64,000 nucleotides of DNA from VRUE01 sp963728835 (GCA_963728835.1 CAVSKZ010000003.1:248001-312000); one strand, 5' to 3'. Shown: positions 1-8,341, counted from the first letter of the stretch. Notes: a model not told the origin generated them from the letters alone. Made by a program: numbers and translations.

Positions 1-2
1 CA

Positions 3-245
3 GTGCAAGATCTTCAGCAAGACATCCAAGGACAGCTTCGCGAACTCGACGCCGAGCTCGATCTCGTCGCGCTCGAGCAGCCGAGCAAAGAGGCTCTGCG
101 GCTCTTCATCGATCACCCCGAGGGGGTCGACCTCGCTCTCTGCGAGAAGGTGACGAAGCACCTCAACCACCTGCGGGCCGAGTACTCGCTCGAGGTGTCC
201 TCGCCCGGTCCCAAGTACCGCAAAGACAAGGAGCATCTCCAGTGA
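3..245 (+). CDS. rimP: RimP-like ribosome maturation protein, N-terminal domain only
   Basis: Matches the N-terminal domain of RimP, a factor for 30S subunit maturation. The segment LRLFIDHPEGVDLALCEKV and the following SSPG turn near residue 66 are family hallmarks. RimP is usually about 150 residues and continues into an SH3-like C-terminal domain. Here translation stops about ten residues past the SSPG turn, and the stop codon overlaps the nusA start, so there is no room for the second domain. GTG at 3 is the first visible start, but the gene could begin before the window edge. It is the first gene of the nusA-infB operon, the usual place for rimP. Confidence 0.75.
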   Translation: MQDLQQDIQGQLRELDAELDLVALEQPSKEALRLFIDHPEGVDLALCEKVTKHLNHLRAEYSLEVSSPGPKYRKDKEHLQ

Positions 246-1873
246 GCAAAGAGATCGTCGACGCAGTCAAGGCGCTGGAGCTGGAGAAGGGGATTTCCGC
301 CGACAAGCTGATGGACGCGCTCGAGGACGCGCTCCTCTCCGCCTACAAGAAGACTCCCGGCGCGGCCAAATACGCCCGCGTCGACCTCGACCACGAAACC
401 GGCGATTTCCGGGTCTTCGAGTTGATCCTGCCGCCCGAGCTGGAGGAGAAGCTGCTCGCCGAGGCGGCGGAGGCGCAGGAGGCCGAAGAGCGCGAAATCG
501 ACCCTGAAACGGGCGAGCTGCGCGAGCCCGAGGAGCCCGAGCTGGACCCGGAGATGATCGCGCCCTACGAGGACCAGATCTCCACCCGCGACGTCACCCC
601 CGAAGACTTCGGCCGGATCGCCGCCCAGACCGCCAAGCAGGTGATCCTGCAGCGGATTCGCGAGGCCGAACGGATGATGATGTTCGACGAGTACCAGGAC
701 CGCGTCGGCGAGCTGATCACCGGGATCATCCAGCAGTCCGACAAGCGCTACACGCTGGTCCAGCTGCGCGAGCGGGTCGAGGCGCTGCTGCCCAAGTCAG
801 AGCAGGTCTACAACGAGCGCTACGACCACGGCATGCGGGTCAAGGCCGTGATCACCGACGTCTCCGACTCGACCAAAGGCCCTGCGATCGTCGTCTCCCG
901 GCGCAGCTCCGAGCTGATCAAGAAGCTCTTCGAAATGGAGGTGCCGGAGATCGCCGACAAGCTGGTCGAGATCGTCGGGGTCGCCCGCGAGCCCGGTTAC
1001 CGCTCGAAGATCGCGGTTATCTCCCATGCCGACGGGGTCGACCCGGTTGGCGCCTGTGTCGGCCCGCGCGGCTCGCGGGTGCGGATGGTCGTCTCAGAGC
1101 TGCGCGGCGAGAAGATCGACATCATCCCCCACAACGAGGAGCCCGCCCGCTTCGTCGCCAAGGCCCTCTCGCCGGCCCGCGTGCGCGAGGTGATCGTCGA
1201 CGACGAGGAGCGCCAGGCGACGGTGATCGTCCCCGACGACCAGCTCTCCCTGGCGATCGGCCGCGACGGCCAGAACGCCCGCCTCGCCGCTCGGCTCACC
1301 GGCTGGCGGGTGGACATCAAGTCCGAGACCGAGTTCTCCCAGGAGGACCAGGACGTCGAGTACGAGGGCGAAGAAACCTTCGACGGGCGCTGCATGGCGG
1401 TGCTCTCCAACGGCCGCCGCTGCCCCAACGCGGCGATCGAGGGCTCGACCTACTGCGGCCTGCCCCAGCACCAGGCTCTGAGCCGCTTCGAGACCAACCA
1501 GATGGCCGTGCTCGGGGCCGTCTCCGAAACCGAGGTCGAGATCCTCGCCGACCCGGACGCCGATCAAGGCCAGGTGGACGAGATCGTCGCCAAGGCCGAA
1601 GCCGAGTTCGTCGAGGAAGTTCCCGAGGAAGAGGCTGAAGAGGAGCTGGCCGCGGGTCCTGTCGCGGCGGAGGACTCCTCGTCCTCGCAGGCTGCGGGCG
1701 AGGAGCCCACCACCACGCCACCCGCGGAGGATGCTGTTGAGCCCGAAGGCGGGGCTGGCGACGAAGTCGGCGAGGAGCCTGCTCCGGAGCTTGTGGAGGA
1801 CGAGGCGGAGGAGGATTCCGTGGAGTCGTCGGAGTCCGAGGAGCCTGTGGCTGAGGAGGCAGAGCAGTCCTAG
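242..1873 (+). CDS. nusA: Transcription termination/antitermination factor NusA with C-terminal zinc-finger-like module
   Basis: NusA binds RNA polymerase and nascent RNA and modulates pausing, termination and antitermination. Seen in order: NusA N-terminal domain (about 1-150, interrupted by an acidic insertion near 75-110), S1 (about 157-222), KH1 (GACVGPRGSRV near 270) and KH2 (LAIGRDGQNARLAARL near 337). Unusually, a cysteine module follows: C384, C394, C405 and H410, spaced C-x9-C-x10-C-x4-H and resembling the small DUF5763-type finger. A Glu/Ser-rich acidic tail of over 100 residues ends the protein. Starts at GTG 242, overlapping the rimP stop. No ylxR gene lies between it and infB. 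Confidence 0.95.
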   Translation: MSKEIVDAVKALELEKGISADKLMDALEDALLSAYKKTPGAAKYARVDLDHETGDFRVFELILPPELEEKLLAEAAEAQEAEEREIDPETGELREPEEPELDPEMIAPYEDQISTRDVTPEDFGRIAAQTAKQVILQRIREAERMMMFDEYQDRVGELITGIIQQSDKRYTLVQLRERVEALLPKSEQVYNERYDHGMRVKAVITDVSDSTKGPAIVVSRRSSELIKKLFEMEVPEIADKLVEIVGVAREPGYRSKIAVISHADGVDPVGACVGPRGSRVRMVVSELRGEKIDIIPHNEEPARFVAKALSPARVREVIVDDEERQATVIVPDDQLSLAIGRDGQNARLAARLTGWRVDIKSETEFSQEDQDVEYEGEETFDGRCMAVLSNGRRCPNAAIEGSTYCGLPQHQALSRFETNQMAVLGAVSETEVEILADPDADQGQVDEIVAKAEAEFVEEVPEEEAEEELAAGPVAAEDSSSSQAAGEEPTTTPPAEDAVEPEGGAGDEVGEEPAPELVEDEAEEDSVESSESEEPVAEEAEQS

Positions 1874-4116
1874 TGGCGAAAAAACGGGTTCACGAGATCG
1901 CCAAGGCGCAGGGCCTCCAGAGCAAGGAGGTTCTTGCCGCGCTCAAGAGCGCTGGGATCGAGGCTAAAGCTGCCGCCTCCAGCGTCGAGGAGGCCGACGC
2001 GCTGAAGGCGATCGAGGCCGCAAGGGGGGATGGGGGAGCCCCCGCTGCCACCAAGGAGAAGCCCGAGGCCGCTGCCAAGCCGAAGGCACAGGCAAAAGCC
2101 GCTGCGGAGCCAAAACCCCCGGCCGCCAAGCCGGCCGGTGCGTCGAAAGGGCCTGTGCGGCCCGCCGCCAAGCCTGCTTCCGGCGGTGGCGCAGGCGCCG
2201 CCAGCGGCAAAAAACGCCGTGTCGTGATCGACTCGCAGGCCGCCCGAAGGGATCAGATGGGCGGGCCGCCACCGCAGCGCCCGCCGCGCAGGCGCGGAGG
2301 CCGGCGGCGCCGGCCGATGCTGGAGGAGCCGCCGCCAAAAGTCGAGGCGGCTGAGCCCGAGGCGACCACTGTGCCCTCCGGGGCGACCGTGCGCGAGGTC
2401 GCCGAGCTGCTTGGCCTCGGCAGCGCCGAGGTGATCAAGAAGCTGATGATGATGGGGGAGATGGCGACTCTCACCCAGACCCTCGCCGACGAGTCGATCT
2501 CGGCGATCGCCGACGAGTACGACCGCAAGATCGAGATCGTCACCGCGGCCGAGGAGGAGCCCGAGGCGCCGGAGTTCGAGGACGCCGAGGAGAGCCTCGC
2601 CGACCGGCCGCCGGTGGTCACGATCATGGGCCACGTCGACCACGGCAAGACCTCGCTGCTGGACGCGATCCGCGAGACCGAGGTCGCCGCGGGCGAGGCC
2701 GGCGGCATCACCCAGCACATCGGCGCCTACCAGGTGCACCACGACGAGAAGACGATCACCTTCCTCGACACTCCCGGCCACGCCGCCTTCACCGCGATGC
2801 GCGCCCGCGGCGCCAAGGTGACCGACATCGCCGTCGTCGTCGTCGCCGCCGACGACGGCGTGATGCCGCAGACCAAAGAGGCGATCGACCACGCCCGCGC
2901 CGCCGACGTGCCGATCCTGATCGCGGTCAACAAGATCGACAAGGAGGGCGCCCAGCCCGACCGCGTTCGCAACGAGCTCGCCGCCGACGGCCTCACGCCC
3001 GAGGACTGGGGTGGGGAGACCGTCTACGTCGACGTCTCGGCCAAGACCCGCGAGGGTCTCGACAAGCTGCTCGAGATGATCCTGCTCGTCACCGAGCTGG
3101 AGGAGCTCGGGGCCAACCCCGACGCTCCCGCGTCAGGCACGGTGGTCGAGTCCCAGCTGGACCCCGGTCGCGGCCCCGTGGTCACGATCCTGGTCCAGCG
3201 CGGAACGCTCGAGGTCGGCGACTCGCTGGTCGCCGGGCCGCAGTGGGGCCGGGTGCGCGCGATGCAGGATTTCACCGGCCAGCGCGTGCAGAGCGCCGGG
3301 CCCGGGATGCCGGTCGAGGTGCTCGGCTTCGACGGCGTTTGCGACGCCGGCGAGTTCGTGCACGCGGTGGAGAACGACCGCCGCGCCCGCCAGGAGGCCC
3401 AGGAGCGCGCGAACCGGCTCAAGACCGAGGCCCTGGCCCGCCGCCAGGCCCGCAAGGTCAGCCTCGAGGAGGTCTTCTCGCGCGTCCAGGAGGGGGACAT
3501 CAAGGAGCTCAACATCGTCCTCAAGGCCGACGTCGCCGGCTCGCTGGAGGCGCTTCAGGACGAGATCGCCAAGGTGCCGCAGGAGCAGGTGGCGATCAAC
3601 ATCATCCACTCGCAGACGGGTGGCATCAACGAGTCCGACGTGATGCTGGCCTCGGCCTCGGAGGCGATCATCATCGGCTTCAACGTGCGCCCGCTCGCCG
3701 ACGCCCGGCGGGCGGCTGAGCGAGAGGGCGTCGACGTCCGCACCTACTCGGTCATCTACAAGATCACCGAGGACCTGCGCAACGCGATGGAGGGCCTGCT
3801 GGAGGCGGTCGAGGTCGAGGAGATCCTCGGCGAGGCTGAGATTAAACAGACGTTCAAGGCCTCCAAGGTCGGCCGCATCGCCGGTTGCATCGTCAACGAG
3901 GGCAAGGTTGCTCGCGACGCCAGCGTCCGCCTGATCCGCGAGGGCACGGTCATCTGGGACGGCAAGCTCGGCTCCCTGCGCCGCTTCAAAGACAACGTGC
4001 AGGAGGTCGAGGAGGGCCAGGAGTGTGGTGTCGTCCTCGACGGCTACGCTGACGTCAAGGAGGGCGACGTGTTGGAGTTCTTCAAGACGAAGCAGGTCGA
4101 GCAGACGCTGGCGTAG
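1873..4116 (+). CDS. infB: Translation initiation factor IF-2
   Basis: GTPase that brings initiator fMet-tRNA to the 30S subunit and promotes subunit joining. An IF2_N domain opens the protein (RVHEIAKAQGL), followed by an Ala/Pro/Lys/Arg-rich linker, a second IF2_N domain (VREVAELLGLGSAEVIKKL), then the G domain with GHVDHGKT (about 253-260), DTPGHAAFTAMR and NKID. Domains II-IV follow, ending in VLEFFKTKQVEQTLA. The GTG start overlaps the nusA TAG by one base. At 747 residues it is within the normal range. The linker contains a G-run/C-run stretch near 2029-2041 that can form a small hairpin. Confidence 0.97.
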   Translation: MAKKRVHEIAKAQGLQSKEVLAALKSAGIEAKAAASSVEEADALKAIEAARGDGGAPAATKEKPEAAAKPKAQAKAAAEPKPPAAKPAGASKGPVRPAAKPASGGGAGAASGKKRRVVIDSQAARRDQMGGPPPQRPPRRRGGRRRRPMLEEPPPKVEAAEPEATTVPSGATVREVAELLGLGSAEVIKKLMMMGEMATLTQTLADESISAIADEYDRKIEIVTAAEEEPEAPEFEDAEESLADRPPVVTIMGHVDHGKTSLLDAIRETEVAAGEAGGITQHIGAYQVHHDEKTITFLDTPGHAAFTAMRARGAKVTDIAVVVVAADDGVMPQTKEAIDHARAADVPILIAVNKIDKEGAQPDRVRNELAADGLTPEDWGGETVYVDVSAKTREGLDKLLEMILLVTELEELGANPDAPASGTVVESQLDPGRGPVVTILVQRGTLEVGDSLVAGPQWGRVRAMQDFTGQRVQSAGPGMPVEVLGFDGVCDAGEFVHAVENDRRARQEAQERANRLKTEALARRQARKVSLEEVFSRVQEGDIKELNIVLKADVAGSLEALQDEIAKVPQEQVAINIIHSQTGGINESDVMLASASEAIIIGFNVRPLADARRAAEREGVDVRTYSVIYKITEDLRNAMEGLLEAVEVEEILGEAEIKQTFKASKVGRIAGCIVNEGKVARDASVRLIREGTVIWDGKLGSLRRFKDNVQEVEEGQECGVVLDGYADVKEGDVLEFFKTKQVEQTLA

Positions 4117-4117
4117 G

Positions 4118-4459
4118 ATGGCCACTCCTCGCATGCGCCGGATCAACGAGGTGCTTCGCGAGGTCGTCGGCGCTGCGATCGCCGATCTGAGTGACCCCCG
4201 CATCGGCTTCGTAACCGTGACATCGGTCGAGACCAGCCCAGACCTGCGCGCCGCCAAGGTGCACGTCAGCGTGCTCGGCTCCGAGGAGGAGCGGGAGGCG
4301 ACGCTCGAGGGCCTGCGCTCCTCGCATGGGGTGCTGCAGTCGAAGATCGCCGCCGAGACGCGGATGAAGCGAACCCCTACGCTGAGCTTCCACTACGACG
4401 AGACCGTCGAGCAGGGCATGAGGATCTCGCGCCTGCTCGACGAAGAGGAGGAGGAATGA
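4118..4459 (+). CDS. rbfA: 30S ribosome-binding factor A
   Basis: RbfA is a single KH-fold protein that binds the 30S subunit and helps mature the 5' end of 16S rRNA. The 113-residue product opens MATPRMRRINEVLREVVGAA and contains DPRIGFVTVTSVETSPDLR, both typical. I chose ATG 4118, one base after the infB stop; an in-frame upstream extension would overlap infB for about 90 bases and has no RbfA similarity. The tail is a run of acidic residues. Its stop overlaps the start of the next gene (ATGA), indicating translational coupling. Confidence 0.95.
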   Translation: MATPRMRRINEVLREVVGAAIADLSDPRIGFVTVTSVETSPDLRAAKVHVSVLGSEEEREATLEGLRSSHGVLQSKIAAETRMKRTPTLSFHYDETVEQGMRISRLLDEEEEE

Positions 4460-5457
4460 GCCGGGTCGGGGTGAGGCCGTCGAGCCTGGAGGACGCCGTC
4501 GCCGAGCTGCGCGCGCGCGACCGCTTCCTGCTCACCGCCCACGAGGGGCCCGACGGCGACGCGCTCGGCTCGCTGCTCGGCATGCACCACCTGCTTGGCC
4601 AGATCGGCAAGGACTCGGTGATGTTCATGGCGGCGAAGGAGTTCCCGCTGCCGATCGAGTACCGCTTCCTGCCCCTGGAGGAGGTCTTCCACGAGGCGCC
4701 CGCGGACATGGCCGACCGCACGATCGTCTTCCTGGACTGCGGCAACGTCGACCGGATGCCGGTCGAGTTCCTCACCGCGGGCGACAACTTCAGGATCAAC
4801 ATCGACCACCACCACGACAACACGCTCTTCGGCGACGTCAACCTGCTCGACACCGGCGCCTCCAGCACGGCGGAGATCGTCTACCAGCTGGCGATCGCGC
4901 TGGGGGCCGAGATCACGCCGGAGATCGCCTCGGCGCTCTACGTGGGGCTCGTCACCGACACCGGCAAGTTCATGTACGAGAACACGAACGCCCACACGCA
5001 CAGGATCGCCGCCGAGCTGATCGACGCGGGAGTCGTGGTCGACGAGACCTATCGCCGCCTCTACGAGCACGTGCCGATCGAAAAGCTGCGGCTGCTCTCG
5101 CGCGCGCTCGACGGCATCGAACGTCACTGCGACGACCAGCTCGTCCTCACCTACATCACCGAGGCCGACTACGAGGCCACCGGCGCCGGCGAGGAGATGA
5201 CCGAGGGGATCATCGACCATCTGCGCTCGGTCGAGGGGGCGAAGGTCGCCGCCCTGATCCGCGACCAGGGCGACCGCGGACGCGCCGCCCGCAAGGCGAG
5301 CCTGCGCTCCAGCAGCGGCGAGGTCGACGTCTCGGCGATGGCCCGCAAGCACGGGGGAGGGGGGCACATGAGAGCCGCCGGATTCTCCACCGACCTCGAG
5401 CTGGGGGAGCTGGTCACCTTCCTCTGCGAAGAGGTCGTCGCTCAGCTCGGGCCCTGA
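4456..5457 (+). CDS. DHH/DHHA1 phosphoesterase (NrnA-type nanoRNase/pAp phosphatase)
   Basis: Bifunctional oligoribonuclease and 3'-phosphoadenosine-5'-phosphate phosphatase family. Metal-binding motifs seen are HEGPDGDALGS near the N-terminus, FLDCGN, and the DHH triad in NIDHHHDN. The C-terminal DHHA1 substrate domain ends in GGGGHMRAAGFS. At 333 residues it has the normal length. It overlaps rbfA by four bases and lies between rbfA and truB, the conserved actinobacterial order. NrnA was chosen over the cyclic-di-AMP phosphodiesterase GdpP because there are no PAS or GGDEF domains. Substrate preference between nanoRNA and pAp cannot be read from the sequence. Confidence 0.9.
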   Translation: MSRVGVRPSSLEDAVAELRARDRFLLTAHEGPDGDALGSLLGMHHLLGQIGKDSVMFMAAKEFPLPIEYRFLPLEEVFHEAPADMADRTIVFLDCGNVDRMPVEFLTAGDNFRINIDHHHDNTLFGDVNLLDTGASSTAEIVYQLAIALGAEITPEIASALYVGLVTDTGKFMYENTNAHTHRIAAELIDAGVVVDETYRRLYEHVPIEKLRLLSRALDGIERHCDDQLVLTYITEADYEATGAGEEMTEGIIDHLRSVEGAKVAALIRDQGDRGRAARKASLRSSSGEVDVSAMARKHGGGGHMRAAGFSTDLELGELVTFLCEEVVAQLGP

Positions 5458-5459
5458 CG

Positions 5460-6110
5460 ATGGGCGGGCAAGGCGACGGCGCCGTTCTGCTCTGCGACAA
5501 GCCGGCAGGGATAACCTCGCATGACATGGTCGTGGCGATGCGGCGGGAGCGCGGGTGCAAGGCGGGGCACGCGGGCACTCTCGACCCCTTCGCGACCGGA
5601 TTGCTGCTGGTCCTGCTCGGCCGGGCGACCCGGCTGCAGCGCTTCCTCACCGGGCTGCCAAAGACCTACGTGGCCCGGGCGCGGCTGGGCTGGCGCTCGA
5701 GCACCGGCGACCCCGACGGGGATCTGAACGAGACGGGTCGCGTCCCGGGGTCGCTGGATCTGCCGACCGGCCGCGTGCGCCAACGGGTGCCGATGACCTC
5801 GGCGGTGCGCGTCGGCGGCGAGCGCCTCTACCGCAAGGCCCATCGCGGGGAGACGGTCGAGACGCCCGAGCGCGAGGTCGACGTCTACCGCGCCGAGCTG
5901 CTCGCGAGCGACGCAGAGAGCGCCGAATACGAGATCGAGTGCTCGGCCGGCACCTACATCCGCACCTTGCTCGAGACGCTCGAGGACGCCTACTGCGCCG
6001 AGCTGCGCCGCACCGCGATCGGGCCGTTCCGCATCGAGGATGCGGGCCGGGAATTCGACTTGGAGCAGGTGGGCGAGATGGTCCCGGCCGCTGCGGAGGC
6101 GCTGCGATGA
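5460..6110 (+). CDS. truB: tRNA pseudouridine(55) synthase, short form
   Basis: Makes pseudouridine 55 in the T-loop of tRNAs. The catalytic aspartate lies in GHAGTLDPFATGLL, and the GERLYRKAHRGE and SAGTYIRTL motifs are present. The product is 216 residues, well short of the 290-310 typical of bacterial TruB: the C-terminal PUA-like domain is missing and the segment before the SAVRVGGERLY motif is condensed. Starts at ATG 5460, two bases after the previous stop. A palindromic repeat begins one base after the stop codon, between truB and ribF, although both are in the same operon. Confidence 0.92.
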   Translation: MGGQGDGAVLLCDKPAGITSHDMVVAMRRERGCKAGHAGTLDPFATGLLLVLLGRATRLQRFLTGLPKTYVARARLGWRSSTGDPDGDLNETGRVPGSLDLPTGRVRQRVPMTSAVRVGGERLYRKAHRGETVETPEREVDVYRAELLASDAESAEYEIECSAGTYIRTLLETLEDAYCAELRRTAIGPFRIEDAGREFDLEQVGEMVPAAAEALR

Positions 6111-6111
6111 C

Positions 6112-6160
6112 CTTCCGGTGCGCCTTTTCCCCGATATACCCGGATAAAGCGCACCGGAAG
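6112..6160. repeat. Interrupted palindrome, TTCCGGTGCGC-arm family, copy 1
   Basis: Arms CTTCCGGTGCGC (6112-6123) and GCGCACCGGAAG (6149-6160) pair over 12 bp without mismatch. They enclose short bulges and a GC-rich core around GATATA. The same arms and a related interior recur at 40520-40566. The element fills most of the gap between truB and ribF, so it would sit inside the operon transcript as a hairpin. Confidence 0.85.
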
Positions 6161-6168
6161 GGGTTGCG

Positions 6169-7056
6169 ATGAGCATCCAGGTGACCTCGCTGCCGGACGC
6201 CGAGCCGCGGCCCCGCCACGTCGCGATCGGGACGTTCGACGGTGTCCACAGGGGCCACCAAGCCGTGATCGACGACGCCGACACGGTTCTCACCTTCGAC
6301 CCGCACCCGTTGGAGATCCTGCATCCGGCGGCCCTGCCGAAGCTGATCATGCCCTTCGGCGTCAAGCGCGACGTGATCGAGGGGCTCGGGGTGCACGAGC
6401 TGGTGGTCATCCCGTTCGACGCCGAGTTCGCCAGCCGCAGCGCCGAGGAGTTCGTCGGGGACGTGCTGATCGCCAGGCTGGGCGCCGAGAAGGTCTCCGT
6501 CGGCGAGAACTTCCGCTTCGGCGCCAGGGCGCAGGGGGACCCGGCGATGCTGGCCGCGCACGGCGAGTTCGAGACCCGGGTCGTGCCCCTGGTCGAAATG
6601 GACGGCGAGACGATTTCCTCGACCCGCATTCGCGCCCTCGTCGCCGCCGGCGACATGGAGGGCGCCCGGCACTGCCTCGGCGCCCCCTTCATGGTCGAGG
6701 GGGAGGTCGTCAGCGGCGACCAGCGCGGTCGCGAGCTGGGCTTCCCGACCGCGAACATCGTTCCCGACGACCGCCTCGCGATTCCGGGGTATGGCGTGTA
6801 TGCGGCCTTCGCCAACGGAGTCCCCGCAGCCGTCAACGTCGGCGTGCGGCCCACCTTCGAGACCGGGCGCGGCGTGCTGATCGAGACCTACCTGATCGAC
6901 TTCGAGGGCGACCTCTACGGCAGCGACCTGCGGGTGGCCTTCGTCGCCCGCCTGCGGGGTGAGAAGCGCTTCGCGGGGGTCGAGGAGCTGATCGCCCAGA
7001 TGCACGTCGATGTCGAGGACGCGAAGCGGGTCTGTGCTAGCTTCCAGCGGCCGTGA
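6169..7056 (+). CDS. ribF: Bifunctional riboflavin kinase / FMN adenylyltransferase
   Basis: Converts riboflavin to FMN and then FAD. The N-terminal nucleotidyltransferase domain carries GTFDGVHRGH and SSTRIRALV; the C-terminal flavokinase domain carries RGRELGFPTAN and NVGVRPTF. Length of 295 residues is normal. ATG 6169 follows the palindrome at 6112-6160 by eight bases, with the right end of that repeat in place of a clear Shine-Dalgarno sequence. The truB-ribF-rpsO order is widely conserved in bacteria. Confidence 0.95.
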   Translation: MSIQVTSLPDAEPRPRHVAIGTFDGVHRGHQAVIDDADTVLTFDPHPLEILHPAALPKLIMPFGVKRDVIEGLGVHELVVIPFDAEFASRSAEEFVGDVLIARLGAEKVSVGENFRFGARAQGDPAMLAAHGEFETRVVPLVEMDGETISSTRIRALVAAGDMEGARHCLGAPFMVEGEVVSGDQRGRELGFPTANIVPDDRLAIPGYGVYAAFANGVPAAVNVGVRPTFETGRGVLIETYLIDFEGDLYGSDLRVAFVARLRGEKRFAGVEELIAQMHVDVEDAKRVCASFQRP

Positions 7057-7087
7057 GCTCCACCAGGAGCGCGGCACTTTTTTCGAG

Positions 7088-7357
7088 ATGAGCCTCCCCA
7101 AGGAGAAAAAAAGCGAGCTGATCGGCAAGTACGGCCGCGCCGACGGCGACACCGGTTCGGCCGAGGTCCAGGTTGCCCTGCTCACCGAGCGGATCAACGA
7201 ACTCACCGAGCACCTGCGCACGCACGCCAAGGACCATCACTCGCGCCGTGGCCTGCTGATGCTGGTCGGCAAGCGCCGCCGCATGCTGCGCTACCTAGAG
7301 CGCCACGACCTCGAGCGCTACCGCTCCCTGGTCGCCGAACTCGGCTTGAGGCGATGA
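7088..7357 (+). CDS. rpsO: 30S ribosomal protein S15
   Basis: S15 binds the central domain of 16S rRNA. The 89-residue product has the family length and carries TGSAEVQVALLTERI, HLRTHAKDHHSRRGL and KRRRMLRYL. ATG 7088 was chosen because an upstream in-frame extension overlaps ribF and lacks S15 similarity. The stop overlaps the start of the next gene (ATGA). rpsO lies upstream of pnp as in many bacteria, but two redox genes separate them here. Confidence 0.97.
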   Translation: MSLPKEKKSELIGKYGRADGDTGSAEVQVALLTERINELTEHLRTHAKDHHSRRGLLMLVGKRRRMLRYLERHDLERYRSLVAELGLRR

Positions 7358-7812
7358 TCGAAGCCGGCGAGCCGGCGCCCGACTTCACGCTTCGCAACCA
7401 GGACGGCAAGAAGGTCTCGCTCTCGGACTTCCGCGGCCGCAAGGTCCTCCTCGTCTTCTACCCCCTCGACTTCAGCCCGGTCTGCAGCGACCAGCTCTCG
7501 ATCTACCAGGAGGTCAAGCCCGAGATCGAAGCCAAGGGCGTGGCGATGGTGGGGATCAGCGTCGACCACGGCTTCGCCCACAAGGCCTTCCAGGAGTCCC
7601 TCGGCATCGACACCCAGCTGCTCGCCGACTTCGAGCCCAAGGGCGAGGTGGCGCGTGCCTACGGCGCCTACATCGAGAAGGCCGGCACCTCCAACCGCTC
7701 CCTCGTCCTCGTCGACGAGGAGGGGACGGTCGAGTGGGTGCACGAGTCCCCGACTCCGCTCGAGATCCCCGGCGCCAACCTGATCTTCGACGCACTGAGC
7801 CCTGGCTCCTGA
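7354..7812 (+). CDS. Peroxiredoxin (AhpE/BCP-like)
   Basis: Thiol peroxidase that reduces hydrogen peroxide and organic peroxides. The active site reads PLDFSPVCSDQLS, giving the peroxidatic cysteine in a P-x3-S-x2-C context. No second cysteine is visible in the 152-residue product, pointing to a 1-Cys (AhpE-like) mechanism. DFTLRNQDGKKVSLSDFRGR near the N-terminus is the usual thioredoxin-fold opening. It overlaps rpsO by four bases and directly precedes a DsbA-like reading frame. A second, unrelated-position peroxiredoxin gene with two cysteines lies at 37894-38394. Confidence 0.9.
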   Translation: MIEAGEPAPDFTLRNQDGKKVSLSDFRGRKVLLVFYPLDFSPVCSDQLSIYQEVKPEIEAKGVAMVGISVDHGFAHKAFQESLGIDTQLLADFEPKGEVARAYGAYIEKAGTSNRSLVLVDEEGTVEWVHESPTPLEIPGANLIFDALSPGS

Positions 7813-7813
7813 T

Positions 7814-8269
7814 CTGACCAGCGCCGCGGTTCCGCCGGCGGGGCCGGAGGATCACCGCAGGGGGGAGGGACCGGAGCTGATCGTCTACGCCGACCTCGGC
7901 TGCCCGCACTGCGCCTCGGCCTGGACCGAGCTCACCAGCCGCGAGGCGACGATCGTCTTCCGCCACTTCCCGGTCGCCAGCAAGCACCCGCGCTCGCCGG
8001 CCCTGCACGCGGCGGCCGAGGCGGCCGGCGGGCAGGAGCGCTTCTTCGAGATGGTCGATTCGCTCTACGCCGACCGCGGCCACGTCGACGACCCGCACCT
8101 CTGGCAGCGGGTCGAGCACTTCGGGCTCGACCTGGAGCGCTTCGAGGCCGACCGCCGCTCCGATGCCGTCGCGACACGGGTTCGCCGCGACTTCGAGTCG
8201 GGAATCCGCGCCGGCGTCACCGGCACTCCCGCCATCTTCTCGGGGGTGTCTGAGCTTAACCACCCATAG
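7814..8269 (+). CDS. DsbA-family thioredoxin-like protein, C-terminus truncated by a palindromic repeat
   Basis: The reading frame open from 7799 to 8269 encodes a DsbA/Thioredoxin_4-like protein: VYADLGCPHCASAW with a CPHC active site, FRHFPVASKHPRSPA, and FESGIRAGVTGTPAIF, which holds the cis-proline loop. No signal peptide is seen. Family members normally continue 20 or more residues past the TPxFF loop. Here the last residues, GVSELNHP, and the TAG stop are encoded by the palindrome at 8246-8289, so the natural C-terminus is lost. No ATG, GTG or TTG lies upstream of the CPHC motif; CTG at 7814 (or 7802) is a guess. It may be a decaying gene. Confidence 0.6.
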   Translation: MTSAAVPPAGPEDHRRGEGPELIVYADLGCPHCASAWTELTSREATIVFRHFPVASKHPRSPALHAAAEAAGGQERFFEMVDSLYADRGHVDDPHLWQRVEHFGLDLERFEADRRSDAVATRVRRDFESGIRAGVTGTPAIFSGVSELNHP

Positions 8270-8289
8270 CGGGGGCAAACCTCAGACAC
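8246..8289. repeat. Interrupted palindrome, GTGTCTGAG-arm family, copy 1
   Basis: Arms GTGTCTGAG (8246-8254) and CTCAGACAC (8281-8289) enclose a core ACCCATAGCGGGGG. A near-identical 44-bp copy lies at 51161-51204 in the same orientation. This copy overlaps the 3' end of the DsbA-like frame and supplies its stop codon. Confidence 0.88.
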
Positions 8290-8341
8290 GTCCTGCGTGT
8301 ACCCTCTTTTCCGAAAGAGAACGAGAGTTCTGAAAGCAAAT

